From assembly GCA_014728125.1 (NCBI GenBank), contig WJMD01000125.1, forward strand, positions 1 to 33,063: a stretch of DNA of 33,063 nt. Direction: 5' to 3'. Positions 8,996 through 17,075 of the stretch are shown piece by piece (the stretch's first letter is position 1; every line of letters starts with the position of its first letter). The DNA comes from Candidatus Effluviviaceae Genus V sp. GTDB taxonomy: Bacteria > Joyebacterota > Joyebacteria > Joyebacterales > Joyebacteraceae. The notes beneath the pieces are model-generated. The model worked only from the letters and a program-made list of their open reading frames with translations, was not told the DNA's origin and searched no databases. Made by a program: the position numbers and the translations under genes.

Positions 8996-10321
8996 ATGAA
9001 GGTCAGCGTTCTGGGACTGGGCTACGTCGGTTGCGTGTCGGCAGCGTGTCTTTCCGAGATGGGGCACACGGTCGTCGGGCTCGATGTGGATGAACACAAG
9101 ACGTCGCTCATTCGAGACGGCAAGAGCCCGATCGTCGAACCGGGGCTTCCGGAGCTCATCGCGAAGGGCGTCGCGTCGGGCGGACTGACGGCGACCACCG
9201 ACTACGAGGAGGCGGTCAACGGGACGGAGATATCGCTCGTCTGTGTCGGGACCCCCTCGGCCGAGTCGGGCAGCCCGAACCTCGAGTACACCGAGAGGGT
9301 CTGTCACCAGATCGGCGAGGTCATCAGAAGGGGAAGCGACTTCCACACCGTCGTTTTCCGGAGCACGATCCCTCCGGGCACGGTCGAGGACCGGCTGATG
9401 CCCCTCATCGAGGAGGCGTCCGGGTCGAAGGAGGGCGAACGCTTCGGCGTGTGCTTCAACCCCGAGTTCCTCCGGGAGGCCTCCGCCGTCAAGGACTTCT
9501 ACCATCCGCCGAAGATCGTCATAGGCGAGCGCACCCCGGGCAGCCGCGCGGGTGACGCCCTGGCGAAGCTCTACGAACCGATCGACGCTCCGATGGTCCG
9601 GACCGACGTCAGGGTGTCTGAGATGGTCAAGTACGCCGACAACTGCTTCCACGCCATCAAGGTCTGCTTCGCGAATGAGATCGGGAATCTGTCGAAGGCC
9701 GTCGGAGTCCCGGACAGTCACAAGGTCATGGAGATCTTCTGTCTGGACACGCAGCTCAACCTCTCGCCGTACTACCTGAAGCCCGGATTCGCCTTCGGCG
9801 GCTCGTGCCTTCCGAAGGACCTGCGGGCGGTCGTCCGGATGAGCAAGGAGACCGGCGTGGAGTGCCCCGTGCTCTCCGCGGCGACGCCCTCGAACGACCT
9901 TCAGATCGAGCGCGCCATCGAGATGATCAGAAACACGGGTAAGCGCCGAGTCGGAGTCCTCGGTATGAGCTTCAAGGCCGGAACCGACGATCTCAGAGAG
10001 AGCCCGATCGTCCAGGTCGTCGGCACGCTCATCGGCAAGGGCTACGAGCTGTCGATCTTCGACAAGAACATCTCGTGGGAGGCGCTCTTCGGCTCGAACC
10101 TCGGCTTCCTCGAGCACGAGCTGCCGTACGCGCAGCGGCTCAAGGCGGACACGATCGACGAGGTCATTGAACGCTCTGACGTGATCGTCGTGGCGAACGG
10201 TTCGGACGAGTTCAAGGACGTGCCGGGACGACTCGGCAGGGACAAGACGGTCGTCGACCTCGTTCGGATCATCGACGATCCATCGACGCTCGAGTGCAAA
10301 TACATGGGGATCGCCTGGTAG
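8996..10321 (+). CDS. algD: GDP-mannose 6-dehydrogenase (AlgD-like)
   Basis: NAD-dependent four-electron dehydrogenase of the UDP-Glc/GDP-Man dehydrogenase family (441 aa), predicted to make GDP-mannuronate from GDP-mannose. The Rossmann motif GLGYVG is at residues 7-12. Other landmarks are the catalytic Lys in SEMVKYADN (K212) and the catalytic Cys in FAFGGSCLPKD (C271). The sequence follows Pseudomonas AlgD more closely than UDP-glucose dehydrogenase: GKSPIVEPGL, TNPEFLRE-like FNPEFLREASA, LNLSPYYLKPGFAFGG, LGMSFKAGTDDLRESP, LIGKGYELSIFDKN and a short end YMGIAW resembling AlgD's GICW. The recollected AlgD match is from knowledge, not alignment. GAGGGGAG precedes the ATG. ManC in the same locus would supply GDP-mannose. 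Confidence 0.85.
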   Translation: MKVSVLGLGYVGCVSAACLSEMGHTVVGLDVDEHKTSLIRDGKSPIVEPGLPELIAKGVASGGLTATTDYEEAVNGTEISLVCVGTPSAESGSPNLEYTERVCHQIGEVIRRGSDFHTVVFRSTIPPGTVEDRLMPLIEEASGSKEGERFGVCFNPEFLREASAVKDFYHPPKIVIGERTPGSRAGDALAKLYEPIDAPMVRTDVRVSEMVKYADNCFHAIKVCFANEIGNLSKAVGVPDSHKVMEIFCLDTQLNLSPYYLKPGFAFGGSCLPKDLRAVVRMSKETGVECPVLSAATPSNDLQIERAIEMIRNTGKRRVGVLGMSFKAGTDDLRESPIVQVVGTLIGKGYELSIFDKNISWEALFGSNLGFLEHELPYAQRLKADTIDEVIERSDVIVVANGSDEFKDVPGRLGRDKTVVDLVRIIDDPSTLECKYMGIAW

Positions 10322-10357
10322 CACAGGGCGGCCCGAACGTACGGCAATGGAGGCGAC

Positions 10358-11623
10358 ATGCCTCGCGGGAAGCGCATCCTGATCATCGTCGAGAACCTGC
10401 CGGTTCCGTTCGACCGGCGCGTCTGGCTCGAGTCGACCACGCTCAAGGAGGCCGGCTACGAGGTCAGCGTCATCTGCCCGATGGGAAGCAAGTACCCGGA
10501 GGCGTATGAGGAGCTGGAGGGGATCCGCATCTACCGATATCCGCCTCCTCCGCCGACGACGACCAAGCTCTCGTACGCGTGGGAGTTCCCATACTGCTGG
10601 TTCCAGACCCTCAGGCTCGCCGGGCGTGTCGCCCGCGAGACCGGGTTCGACGCGATCCACGCGTGCAATCCACCGGACACCTTCTTCCTGATCGGTTTCA
10701 TCTACAAGCTGTTGCGAGGGGCCCGGTTCGTCTACGACCAGCACGACCTCTGTCCCGAACTCTACCTCTCGCGGTTCGGCGGTCGTCGGGCGTTCTTCTT
10801 CTCACTGCTCCGCTCTCTCGAGTGGGCAACGTACAGAACGGCCGACATGATCATATCGACCAACGAATCGTATCGGGAGCACGCTGTCGAGGTAGGAGGC
10901 TTCGACCGGGACATGACGTTCGTGGTCAGGAGCGGCCCGCTGCTGTCGCGCTTCCGGCCGGTCGAGCCCGAGCCGGAGCTCAAGCGGGGCAGAAAGCACC
11001 TCGTGTGCTACCTCGGGGTCATGGCGCCGCAGGACGGTGTTGACTATCTTCTCCGCGCGATCCGACATGTGGTCGATGTCGTCGGCAGGAAGAACATCCA
11101 CTTCGTGCTGATCGGCTCCGGCGACTCGTTCGACGACATCAAGGGCCTGCGGGACGACCTCGGGCTCACCGAGTACGTCGAGATGACCGGGCGGATATCG
11201 GACGCCGACGTCCAGCGCTATCTTTCGACCGCGGACCTGTGCGTCTGTCCCGACCCGAACAACCCGCTGAACGACGTATCGACGATGAACAAGGTGCTCG
11301 AGTACATGACCTTCGGACGCCCGATGGTCTCATTCGACCTGAAGGAGAGCCGGTACTCTGCTCAGGACGGAGCGCTCTACGCGACGCCGAACGACGAGAT
11401 CGAGTTCGGCGAGCGCATCATCCAGCTCCTCGACGACCGCGAGCTGGCGGGGAAGATGGGGGAGGCCAACCGGGAACGGATCGTGAACAAGCTCTCCTGG
11501 GAGCACACGGGTCGCGAGGTGGTCCGTGCGTACGACGCGCTCTTCGGTATCACGGACGTCGAGGTTCCCGTGCCGGGTGCGTCGCGGAGCGAGGGCGGCG
11601 AAGAGGCGGGGAGCGCCTCGTGA
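10358..11623 (+). CDS. GT4 family glycosyltransferase (WbuB-like)
   Basis: GT-B glycosyltransferase (421 aa) of the subgroup often annotated WbuB-like. It opens KRILIIVENLPVPFDRRVWL and continues with HACNPPDTF and YDQHDLCPELYLSRFG, all typical of that subgroup. The donor domain has CYLGVMAPQDGVDYLLRAI and NKVLEYMTFGRPMVSFDL with E315; the first Glu of the classic E-x7-E pair is not at the usual spacing, as is common in this subgroup. GGAGG lies 4 nt before the ATG. The gene ends in a Ser/Gly/Glu-rich tail and overlaps the radical SAM gene (GTGA), so the two are likely co-translated. Sugar specificity is not readable. Confidence 0.87.
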   Translation: MPRGKRILIIVENLPVPFDRRVWLESTTLKEAGYEVSVICPMGSKYPEAYEELEGIRIYRYPPPPPTTTKLSYAWEFPYCWFQTLRLAGRVARETGFDAIHACNPPDTFFLIGFIYKLLRGARFVYDQHDLCPELYLSRFGGRRAFFFSLLRSLEWATYRTADMIISTNESYREHAVEVGGFDRDMTFVVRSGPLLSRFRPVEPEPELKRGRKHLVCYLGVMAPQDGVDYLLRAIRHVVDVVGRKNIHFVLIGSGDSFDDIKGLRDDLGLTEYVEMTGRISDADVQRYLSTADLCVCPDPNNPLNDVSTMNKVLEYMTFGRPMVSFDLKESRYSAQDGALYATPNDEIEFGERIIQLLDDRELAGKMGEANRERIVNKLSWEHTGREVVRAYDALFGITDVEVPVPGASRSEGGEEAGSAS

Positions 11624-12603
11624 GCGGCCCCCTCGGGTGCGTTGCGGCCGTCACCTATCGCTGCAACTCCAGGTGTACGATGTGCGACATCTGGAGGACC
11701 GACGCGCGAGCGGGCGACGAACTCGAGCCCGAGGCGTACCGGTGGCTTCCGGATTCGCTGACCTCGATCAACGTCAGCGGGGGCGAGCCTTACCTTCGGG
11801 ACGACCTTCCTGAGGTCGTCTCGGTCATGCGCGATGCGTGTCCCCGGGCCCGCATCGTCGTGTCGACGAACGGGCTGACCCCGGAGCGGATCACCGGGAT
11901 GACGGCCCGCATGCCCGGGGTGGCCGTCAGGGTGTCGCTCGACGCGGCCGGACCGCTCCACGACGAGATCCGCGGGATCGAGGGCGCCTACGAGTCGGTG
12001 CTCGAGACCGTACGGCTGTTGAAGGACTCCGGCGTCGAGGACCTGGGACTGGCGGCGACGTCGACCGAGGCGCACGCGGACGAGCTTCTCGGCGTGAAGA
12101 GCCTGGCGGATGAACTCGGTATCAGGTTCATCGCGAGCGCCGCGCACAGCTCGCCGATCTTCTTCGGCGACCACGAGAGCGAGCGGCCGCACTCCGAAAA
12201 GTCCGCCCGCGCGTTCGGGCGTCTGATGCGTGAGGACCTGAACTCGCCCAGGCCGAGGGACTGGGCGCGGGCGTACTACTGGCGCGGAGTGGTCGACTAT
12301 GTGCGCGGACGTCCGCGCCGTCTCGGGTGCGGGGCCGGCACTTACTTTTTCTTCCTCGACCCGTGGGGTGACGTCTATCCGTGCAATGTCGGCGGTACGA
12401 GGATGGGGAACATCAGAGATGGGTCGTTCGCGGAGCTCAGACGCCGGACCCGGAACGAGGTGGGGGAGGCGGTCGCGAACTGCCCTCATCAGTGCTGGAT
12501 GGTCTGCACGGTGACGCCCCCGATGAGGCGGCGGCCGCTCGGACCGATCGCTTGGATCGCCGGCGCGAAGCTCTTCGGCATCGGTCGCGGGAGCGGGCGC
12601 TGA
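11620..12603 (+). CDS. Radical SAM/SPASM-domain protein in the EPS operon
   Basis: Radical SAM enzyme (327 aa). The CxxxCxxC motif is C15-x3-C19-x2-C22 in VTYRCNSRCTMCDIW, and the SAM-binding GGEP is in INVSGGEPYL. A C-terminal SPASM/twitch-like region has further cysteines in RLGCGAG, DVYPCNV and NCPHQCWMVCTV, enough for at least one auxiliary Fe-S cluster, with the typical DPWGDVYPCN and MGNIRDGSF spacing. The GTG start overlaps the upstream glycosyltransferase stop. SPASM proteins modify peptides, but also sugars and other small molecules; no precursor-peptide gene is visible nearby. A role in modifying a sugar or lipid intermediate of the polysaccharide is inferred from position only. Confidence 0.85.
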   Translation: MSGPLGCVAAVTYRCNSRCTMCDIWRTDARAGDELEPEAYRWLPDSLTSINVSGGEPYLRDDLPEVVSVMRDACPRARIVVSTNGLTPERITGMTARMPGVAVRVSLDAAGPLHDEIRGIEGAYESVLETVRLLKDSGVEDLGLAATSTEAHADELLGVKSLADELGIRFIASAAHSSPIFFGDHESERPHSEKSARAFGRLMREDLNSPRPRDWARAYYWRGVVDYVRGRPRRLGCGAGTYFFFLDPWGDVYPCNVGGTRMGNIRDGSFAELRRRTRNEVGEAVANCPHQCWMVCTVTPPMRRRPLGPIAWIAGAKLFGIGRGSGR

Positions 12604-12661
12604 CCTGCGGCCGGGGCGTGACGGAGACGAACCTCCTGAGGAACGTGAGGCCCTGACAGCC

Positions 12662-13876
12662 ATGAAGGTGCTTGCCGCCAACAAGTACTACTTCGTCAAG
12701 GGAGGCGCGGAGCGCTACTTCTTCGAGCTGTCGAGGATCCTCGCGGAGCACGGGCACGAGATCGTGCCGTTCGCGATGGACGACGAGCGGAACGAGGCGA
12801 CGCCGTGGAGCAGGTACTTCGTCTCACACGAGCCTTTCGAGAACGGGACCCCGGTCCTCGGCAGGCTTGCGGCCGCGGGGCGCGTGCTCTACTCCTGGGA
12901 GGCGAGACGGAAGATCGAGCGGCTCGTGGACCGGACGGAGCCGGATGTCGCGCACCTGCACAACATCGCGCACCAGCTTTCGCCGTCGATTCTCCACGGG
13001 CTGGCGTCACGCGGCGTCCCGATCGTTCAGACGCTGCACGACTACAAGCTCGTCTGTCCCAACTACCAGATGTTCGTCGACGGGGCCACGTGTGAGCGCT
13101 GCGAGACGTTCAGATACTACCGGGCCATCGCGCACCGGTGCATGCGGGGAAGCCTGCTGGCGAGCACCCTGGTGGCTCTGGAGGCATACGTCCACCGGAT
13201 CATGGGGACGTACCTCGAGAACGTCGACCTTTTCATCGCGCCGTCGCGGTCGCTGCGCGACCGTATGATCGCGCACGGCGTGCCGGGCGAGCAGATCGTC
13301 CACATGCCGTACTCGATAGCGCTCGACGAGTACGAGCCGCGTCATGAGCCGCAGAACTACGGAGTCTGTTTCGGCCGCCTGTCCGGCGGAAAGGGCCTGC
13401 GCACGCTGGTCGAGGCGCTCAGGAAGGTCCCGGAGCTTCCGTTCAGGATCGTCGGCAGCGGCCCGATGAGGGAGGAACTCGAGCGACTGGCCGCCGGTCT
13501 CGACCATGTCGAGTTCACCGGGTACATGACAGGAGAGCGGCTCCATCGTGTCGTTGCGGACGCCCTCTTCGCGGTCGTGCCCTCGGAGTGCTACGAGAAC
13601 TCGCCGCTCGCGGTCTACGAGTCGTTCGCCCTGGGCACGCCGGTCATCGGCTCGACGATCGGCGGCATTCCGGAGCTCGTGACGCACGGCGAGTGCGGGC
13701 TCCACTTTCCCACGGGCGACGCGGAGGCCCTGGCGGAGGCGATGCGCGACCTCTCGGCCGACAGGGGCCGTGCGGTCGAGATGGGGCGCGCAGCGCGCAG
13801 AAGGGTCGAGACGGAGTACGGACCGGCCCGTCACTACGAACTGATCACCTCGATCTACGAGAGGGTCACACAGTGA
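12662..13876 (+). CDS. GT4 family glycosyltransferase
   Basis: GT-B/GT4 enzyme (404 aa). The N-terminus KVLAANKYYFVKGGAERYFF has the GT4 glycine loop. The segment VQTLHDYKLVCPNYQMF and a pair of cysteines (CERC) around residue 145 are typical of a large GT4 subgroup in capsule loci. The donor domain has CFGRLSGGKGLRTLVEAL and the E-x7-E motif ENSPLAVYE (E312, E320), followed by GTPVIGSTIGGIPEL. A 58-nt spacer separates it from the radical SAM gene; GTGAGG lies about 10 nt before the ATG. The stop overlaps the next start (GTGA). Probably cytoplasmic, acting on the lipid-linked repeat. Confidence 0.88.
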   Translation: MKVLAANKYYFVKGGAERYFFELSRILAEHGHEIVPFAMDDERNEATPWSRYFVSHEPFENGTPVLGRLAAAGRVLYSWEARRKIERLVDRTEPDVAHLHNIAHQLSPSILHGLASRGVPIVQTLHDYKLVCPNYQMFVDGATCERCETFRYYRAIAHRCMRGSLLASTLVALEAYVHRIMGTYLENVDLFIAPSRSLRDRMIAHGVPGEQIVHMPYSIALDEYEPRHEPQNYGVCFGRLSGGKGLRTLVEALRKVPELPFRIVGSGPMREELERLAAGLDHVEFTGYMTGERLHRVVADALFAVVPSECYENSPLAVYESFALGTPVIGSTIGGIPELVTHGECGLHFPTGDAEALAEAMRDLSADRGRAVEMGRAARRRVETEYGPARHYELITSIYERVTQ

Positions 13877-14970
13877 AGATCGCAATGCTCGGACAGAAAG
13901 GCATCCCCGCGACCTTCGGCGGCATCGAGCGCCACGTCGAGGAGCTGGCCACACGACTCGTGGAGCGCGGGCACGAGGTGACTGTCTACTGCAGACCGTA
14001 CTACACGAAGATCCGCGGAGACTACCGCGGTGTCCGCCTCGTCGTCCTCCCGAGCATTCGAACGAAGCACCTCGACACGGCGACGCACTGCGCCGCGTGC
14101 ATGCCTCACATCCTCTCGGAGGACTACGACATCGTCCATCTCCACGCGCTCGGCCCGTCGCTCTTCGCCGGCATGTCGAAGTGGGCTGGAGCGAAGAGCG
14201 TCGTGACCGTGCACGGTCTCGACTGGCAGAGGGAGAAGTGGGGCGACTTCGCGACCTGGATACTCAAGCGGTGCGAGTACACGTCGGTCTGGTTCCCGAA
14301 CAGGACGATCGTCGTGTCGAAGGCCCTGCGTGAGTACTTCAATCAGTCGCGGGGCGTGACCGTGACCTACATCCCGAACGGCACCGTGCTGCCGCACGTC
14401 CGCGAGCCGGAGAAGATCAGGGAACTCGGGATTGAGCCGGGCAGGTACGTCCTCTTCGTCGGCCGCCTCGTCCCGGAGAAGGGATGTCACTATCTTCTGG
14501 ACGCGTGGAGGAACGTCGACTCGGATCTCGAACTCATCATCGCGGGCGGAACCAGCTTCTCGACCGACTACGTTGAGAAGCTCCACGAGATGGGCGACGA
14601 ACGGACGCGGTTCCTCGGATACGTCTACGGCGACGTTCTCGACGAGCTCTACTCCAACGCGCGTGTCTTCGTACTGCCGTCCGACATCGAGGGACTGCCG
14701 ATCGCACTGCTCGAGGCCATGAGCTTCGGGAACTGCTGTCTGACGAGCGACATTCCGGAGAACCTCGAGGTCATCGGCGACTGTGGGGCCACCTTCCGGA
14801 AGGGAGACGTCGCGGACCTCTCGAACAAGCTCCAGCGGCTTCTCGGGAACTCGGAGAGCTGCCACGCGATGGGCGACCGGGCGCGGCGCCACGTGCTCGA
14901 GACGTACGACTGGGACGGTGTCACGCTGCACACCGAGGCCATCTACTACACGATGCTCCGGGGCTTCTAG
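13873..14970 (+). CDS. GT4 family glycosyltransferase
   Basis: Fifth GT-B enzyme of the locus (365 aa). It starts at the GTG overlapping the previous stop. KIAMLGQKGIPATFGGIERHV resembles the DUF1972/rhamnosyltransferase-type GT4 opening. DIVHLHALGPSLFA and VTVHGLDWQREKWG follow, then the donor domain with LFVGRLVPEKGCHYLLDAW and the E-x7-E motif EGLPIALLE (E273, E281). Five GT4 enzymes suggest a repeat unit of several sugars. The donor is not identifiable by eye. Confidence 0.87.
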   Translation: MKIAMLGQKGIPATFGGIERHVEELATRLVERGHEVTVYCRPYYTKIRGDYRGVRLVVLPSIRTKHLDTATHCAACMPHILSEDYDIVHLHALGPSLFAGMSKWAGAKSVVTVHGLDWQREKWGDFATWILKRCEYTSVWFPNRTIVVSKALREYFNQSRGVTVTYIPNGTVLPHVREPEKIRELGIEPGRYVLFVGRLVPEKGCHYLLDAWRNVDSDLELIIAGGTSFSTDYVEKLHEMGDERTRFLGYVYGDVLDELYSNARVFVLPSDIEGLPIALLEAMSFGNCCLTSDIPENLEVIGDCGATFRKGDVADLSNKLQRLLGNSESCHAMGDRARRHVLETYDWDGVTLHTEAIYYTMLRGF

Positions 14971-14996
14971 ACCGGAGTTCCGAGGAGGACGACCTG

Positions 14997-15890
14997 GTGG
15001 ACATAGCCTGTCGTCTCGAAACCGAACGCGAGGCCGTCGAGGCCCTGCTCGACCGGTGGCTTCCTCCGGAGGGGGAGTATCCGGAGCGCATTCACGAGGC
15101 CATCAGATACTCGGCCCTCGGCGGCGGCAAACGTCTGAGACCGATCATCATGCTGGCGGCGGTGCGGGCCGTCGGCGGCGACCCCGATCTCGTCGTCCCG
15201 TCGGCTTGCGCGGTCGAGTACGTGCACTGCTGTTCGCTCGTTCTCGACGATCTCCCCTCGATGGACGATGCTGCGATGCGCAGAGGAAAGCCGACCACAC
15301 ACCGCGTCTTCGGGTCCGCGACCGCGATCCTCGCCGCCGACGCGCTGCTGATGCACTCGTTCAAGCTCCTTGCCGAGAACGGCGTCTCGGTCGACGCCGA
15401 CGGTCCGACGCTGGCGTCGGCCGTCAGGGAGCTGGCGACCGCCGTCGGTTCGTACGGCATGGTGGGCGGACAGCATGTCGACCTCGAGACCGCCGCCCAT
15501 GCCTCGATCGCTCCCGAGACCCTCGAGTACATCCAGAGCCGCAAGACGGGGGCGCTCTTCGTCGCATCGGCGCGGATCGGACCGCTGCTTCTGGGAGCCC
15601 CTCCCGAGATGCTCGCCGACCTCGAGACCTACGCCCGCAGCCTCGGGCTCGCTTACCAGATCGTCGACGACATACTCGACGCCGAGGGCGACGTCGAGAC
15701 TCTCGGGAAGGACGTGGGCCGGGACGCGGACACGAGGAAGAAGACCTTCGTGACCGTGCACGGCGTCGACGAGGCGCGTCGCGCGGCGCGTGAGCTCGCC
15801 GGGGCTGCCGAGCGCGCGATCGACGGGTGGTCCGGAACCGCTGATCCGCTGAGAGAGATCGCTGTCTACTGCGTCGAACGAACCGCCTGA
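14997..15890 (+). CDS. Short-chain polyprenyl diphosphate synthase (FPP/GGPP type)
   Basis: All-alpha trans-prenyltransferase (297 aa) that condenses isopentenyl diphosphate with allylic diphosphates. GGGKRLRP is at residues 42-49, the first aspartate-rich motif DDLPSMDD at 84-91, followed by RRGKPTTHRVFG, and the second motif DDILD near 224-228. The residue five before the first motif is Cys79, where bacterial farnesyl synthases commonly have Tyr; a small residue there favours a longer product such as GGPP, so I leave the product open. The start is a GTG preceded by GAGGAGG with 8-nt spacing. It sits between the last glycosyltransferase and manC. It could feed lipid-carrier synthesis, or may simply be a housekeeping gene placed here. 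Confidence 0.87.
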   Translation: MDIACRLETEREAVEALLDRWLPPEGEYPERIHEAIRYSALGGGKRLRPIIMLAAVRAVGGDPDLVVPSACAVEYVHCCSLVLDDLPSMDDAAMRRGKPTTHRVFGSATAILAADALLMHSFKLLAENGVSVDADGPTLASAVRELATAVGSYGMVGGQHVDLETAAHASIAPETLEYIQSRKTGALFVASARIGPLLLGAPPEMLADLETYARSLGLAYQIVDDILDAEGDVETLGKDVGRDADTRKKTFVTVHGVDEARRAARELAGAAERAIDGWSGTADPLREIAVYCVERTA

Positions 15891-15907
15891 GGGACCCCGG
15901 GGGACCG

Positions 15908-16969
15908 ATGCGTCACGCTGTGATACTGGCCGGAGGATGGGGAGAGCGGCTCTGGCCGCTCTCGACCAGGGAGCGTCCGAAGCAGCTGCTCCCGCTCGTC
16001 GGCGACCGGGCGCTCGTGCGACAGACGCTCGAGCGCGTGGCGCCGTTGACGTCGCTCGAGACGTCGCTCGTGCTGACCGGCGGGACGCTGCGTGCCCCTA
16101 TGGCCAGGGAGCTTCCGGAGATTCCCGGGGCGCGGATCATCGGAGAGCCGGTAGGGAGGAACACGGCTCCGGCTATCGCTCTCGCCGCCCTGCTTCTCGT
16201 CCGCGAGGATCCGGACGCCGTCCTGATCGTGCTGCCGGCCGATCACATCGTGAAGGACGAGCGCGCCTTTCAGAGGACGCTCGGACTGGCATGCGAGGCG
16301 GCGGAGGCCGAGCGCGCGCTGGTCACGCTCGGCATCGAGCCGACACGCCCGGAGACGGAGTACGGCTACATTCTGAAGGGCCCGGCCTCATCGCTCCCGG
16401 GCGTTCACGTGGTCGAGCGCTTCGTCGAGAAGCCCGACGTCGCCACGGCGAGGGCCTACCTCGACGAGGGCGGCTATCTCTGGAACAGCGGCATGTTCGT
16501 CTGGAGAGCCGACCGGTTTCTCGAGGAGACCGAGCGGCGGCTTCCCGACGTGGCCCGCGCGCTGTCGCGTGTCGAGTCGGAGCCGGGCGACCGGGACTTC
16601 GACGACGTGCTGGGCGCCTATTATGAAGACTGCCCGTCGGTCTCCGTCGACTACGGGGTCATGGAGAAGGCGTCCGAGGTGCTCGTGGTCCCCGCATCGT
16701 TCGGATGGGACGACGTCGGTGCGTGGTCGGCGATGCCGCGCATCTGGGAGGCCGACGAGGCGGGCAACGTCGTACGGGGCGATGCGGTCGTCCACGACGC
16801 GTCGAACTGCGTGGTCGACGCCGAGGACGGGATCGTGGGCGTCGTCGGCGTCAGCGATCTCGTCGTCGTCAGGACCGGGGATGCGACCCTCGTATGCCCG
16901 AAGGACCGGGCGAGGGACGTGCGTGAGATCGTGCGCGCGCTTCGTGAGAGGGGACCAGCGGGGGAGTGA
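15908..16969 (+). CDS. manC: Mannose-1-phosphate guanylyltransferase
   Basis: Nucleotidyltransferase (353 aa) that makes GDP-mannose from mannose-1-phosphate and GTP. The signature LAGGWGERLWPLSTRERPKQ spans residues 7-26. GRNTAPAIALAAL, VLPADHIVKDE, TEYGYI, FVEKP, LWNSGMFVWRAD and YGVMEKA are all present and typical of the ManC/AlgA/CpsB family. It is the single-domain form of about 350 aa, without the C-terminal cupin phosphomannose isomerase domain found in bifunctional enzymes. It starts 18 nt after the prenyl synthase stop. With the AlgD-like enzyme it defines a GDP-mannose to GDP-mannuronate route for the locus. Confidence 0.92.
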   Translation: MRHAVILAGGWGERLWPLSTRERPKQLLPLVGDRALVRQTLERVAPLTSLETSLVLTGGTLRAPMARELPEIPGARIIGEPVGRNTAPAIALAALLLVREDPDAVLIVLPADHIVKDERAFQRTLGLACEAAEAERALVTLGIEPTRPETEYGYILKGPASSLPGVHVVERFVEKPDVATARAYLDEGGYLWNSGMFVWRADRFLEETERRLPDVARALSRVESEPGDRDFDDVLGAYYEDCPSVSVDYGVMEKASEVLVVPASFGWDDVGAWSAMPRIWEADEAGNVVRGDAVVHDASNCVVDAEDGIVGVVGVSDLVVVRTGDATLVCPKDRARDVREIVRALRERGPAGE

Positions 16970-16987
16970 CGACCACATTCGGGCTGC

Positions 16988-17016
16988 TTGACCCCCGGAC
17001 CCGATTCTGCTATCCA
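16988..17016 (+). promoter_or_regulatory. Sigma70-type promoter ahead of galT
   Basis: TTGACC (16988-16993), a 17-bp spacer and TATCCA (17011-17016). The site lies in the 106-nt gap after manC and would start transcription near 17023, about 53 nt before the galT ATG. The motif resembles the other intergenic promoters in this window, which share the exact 17-bp spacing. Predicted by eye only. Confidence 0.6.
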
Positions 17017-17044
17017 TCCAACTTCGAGGCGTATCGAGCCGAAG

Positions 17045-17059
17045 GCCCCCGAAGGGGGC
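17045..17059 (+). other. Hairpin just upstream of the galT ribosome-binding site
   Basis: GCCCCC (17045-17050), loop GAA, GGGGGC (17054-17059) form a perfect 6-bp all-GC stem, 5 nt before the Shine-Dalgarno AAGGAG (17065-17070) of galT. It would be in the 5' UTR if the promoter at 16988-17016 is used. It could stabilise the mRNA or affect translation; no T-tract follows, so it is not a terminator. Confidence 0.4.
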
Positions 17060-17075
17060 ACCACAAGGAGACCTG

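Noticed and set aside
6607-10744. Long - strand frames opposite the heparinase and algD genes
   Set aside because: They are codon-shadow frames with biased Arg/Val/Asp composition and no motif; the + strand genes here have clear family signatures.
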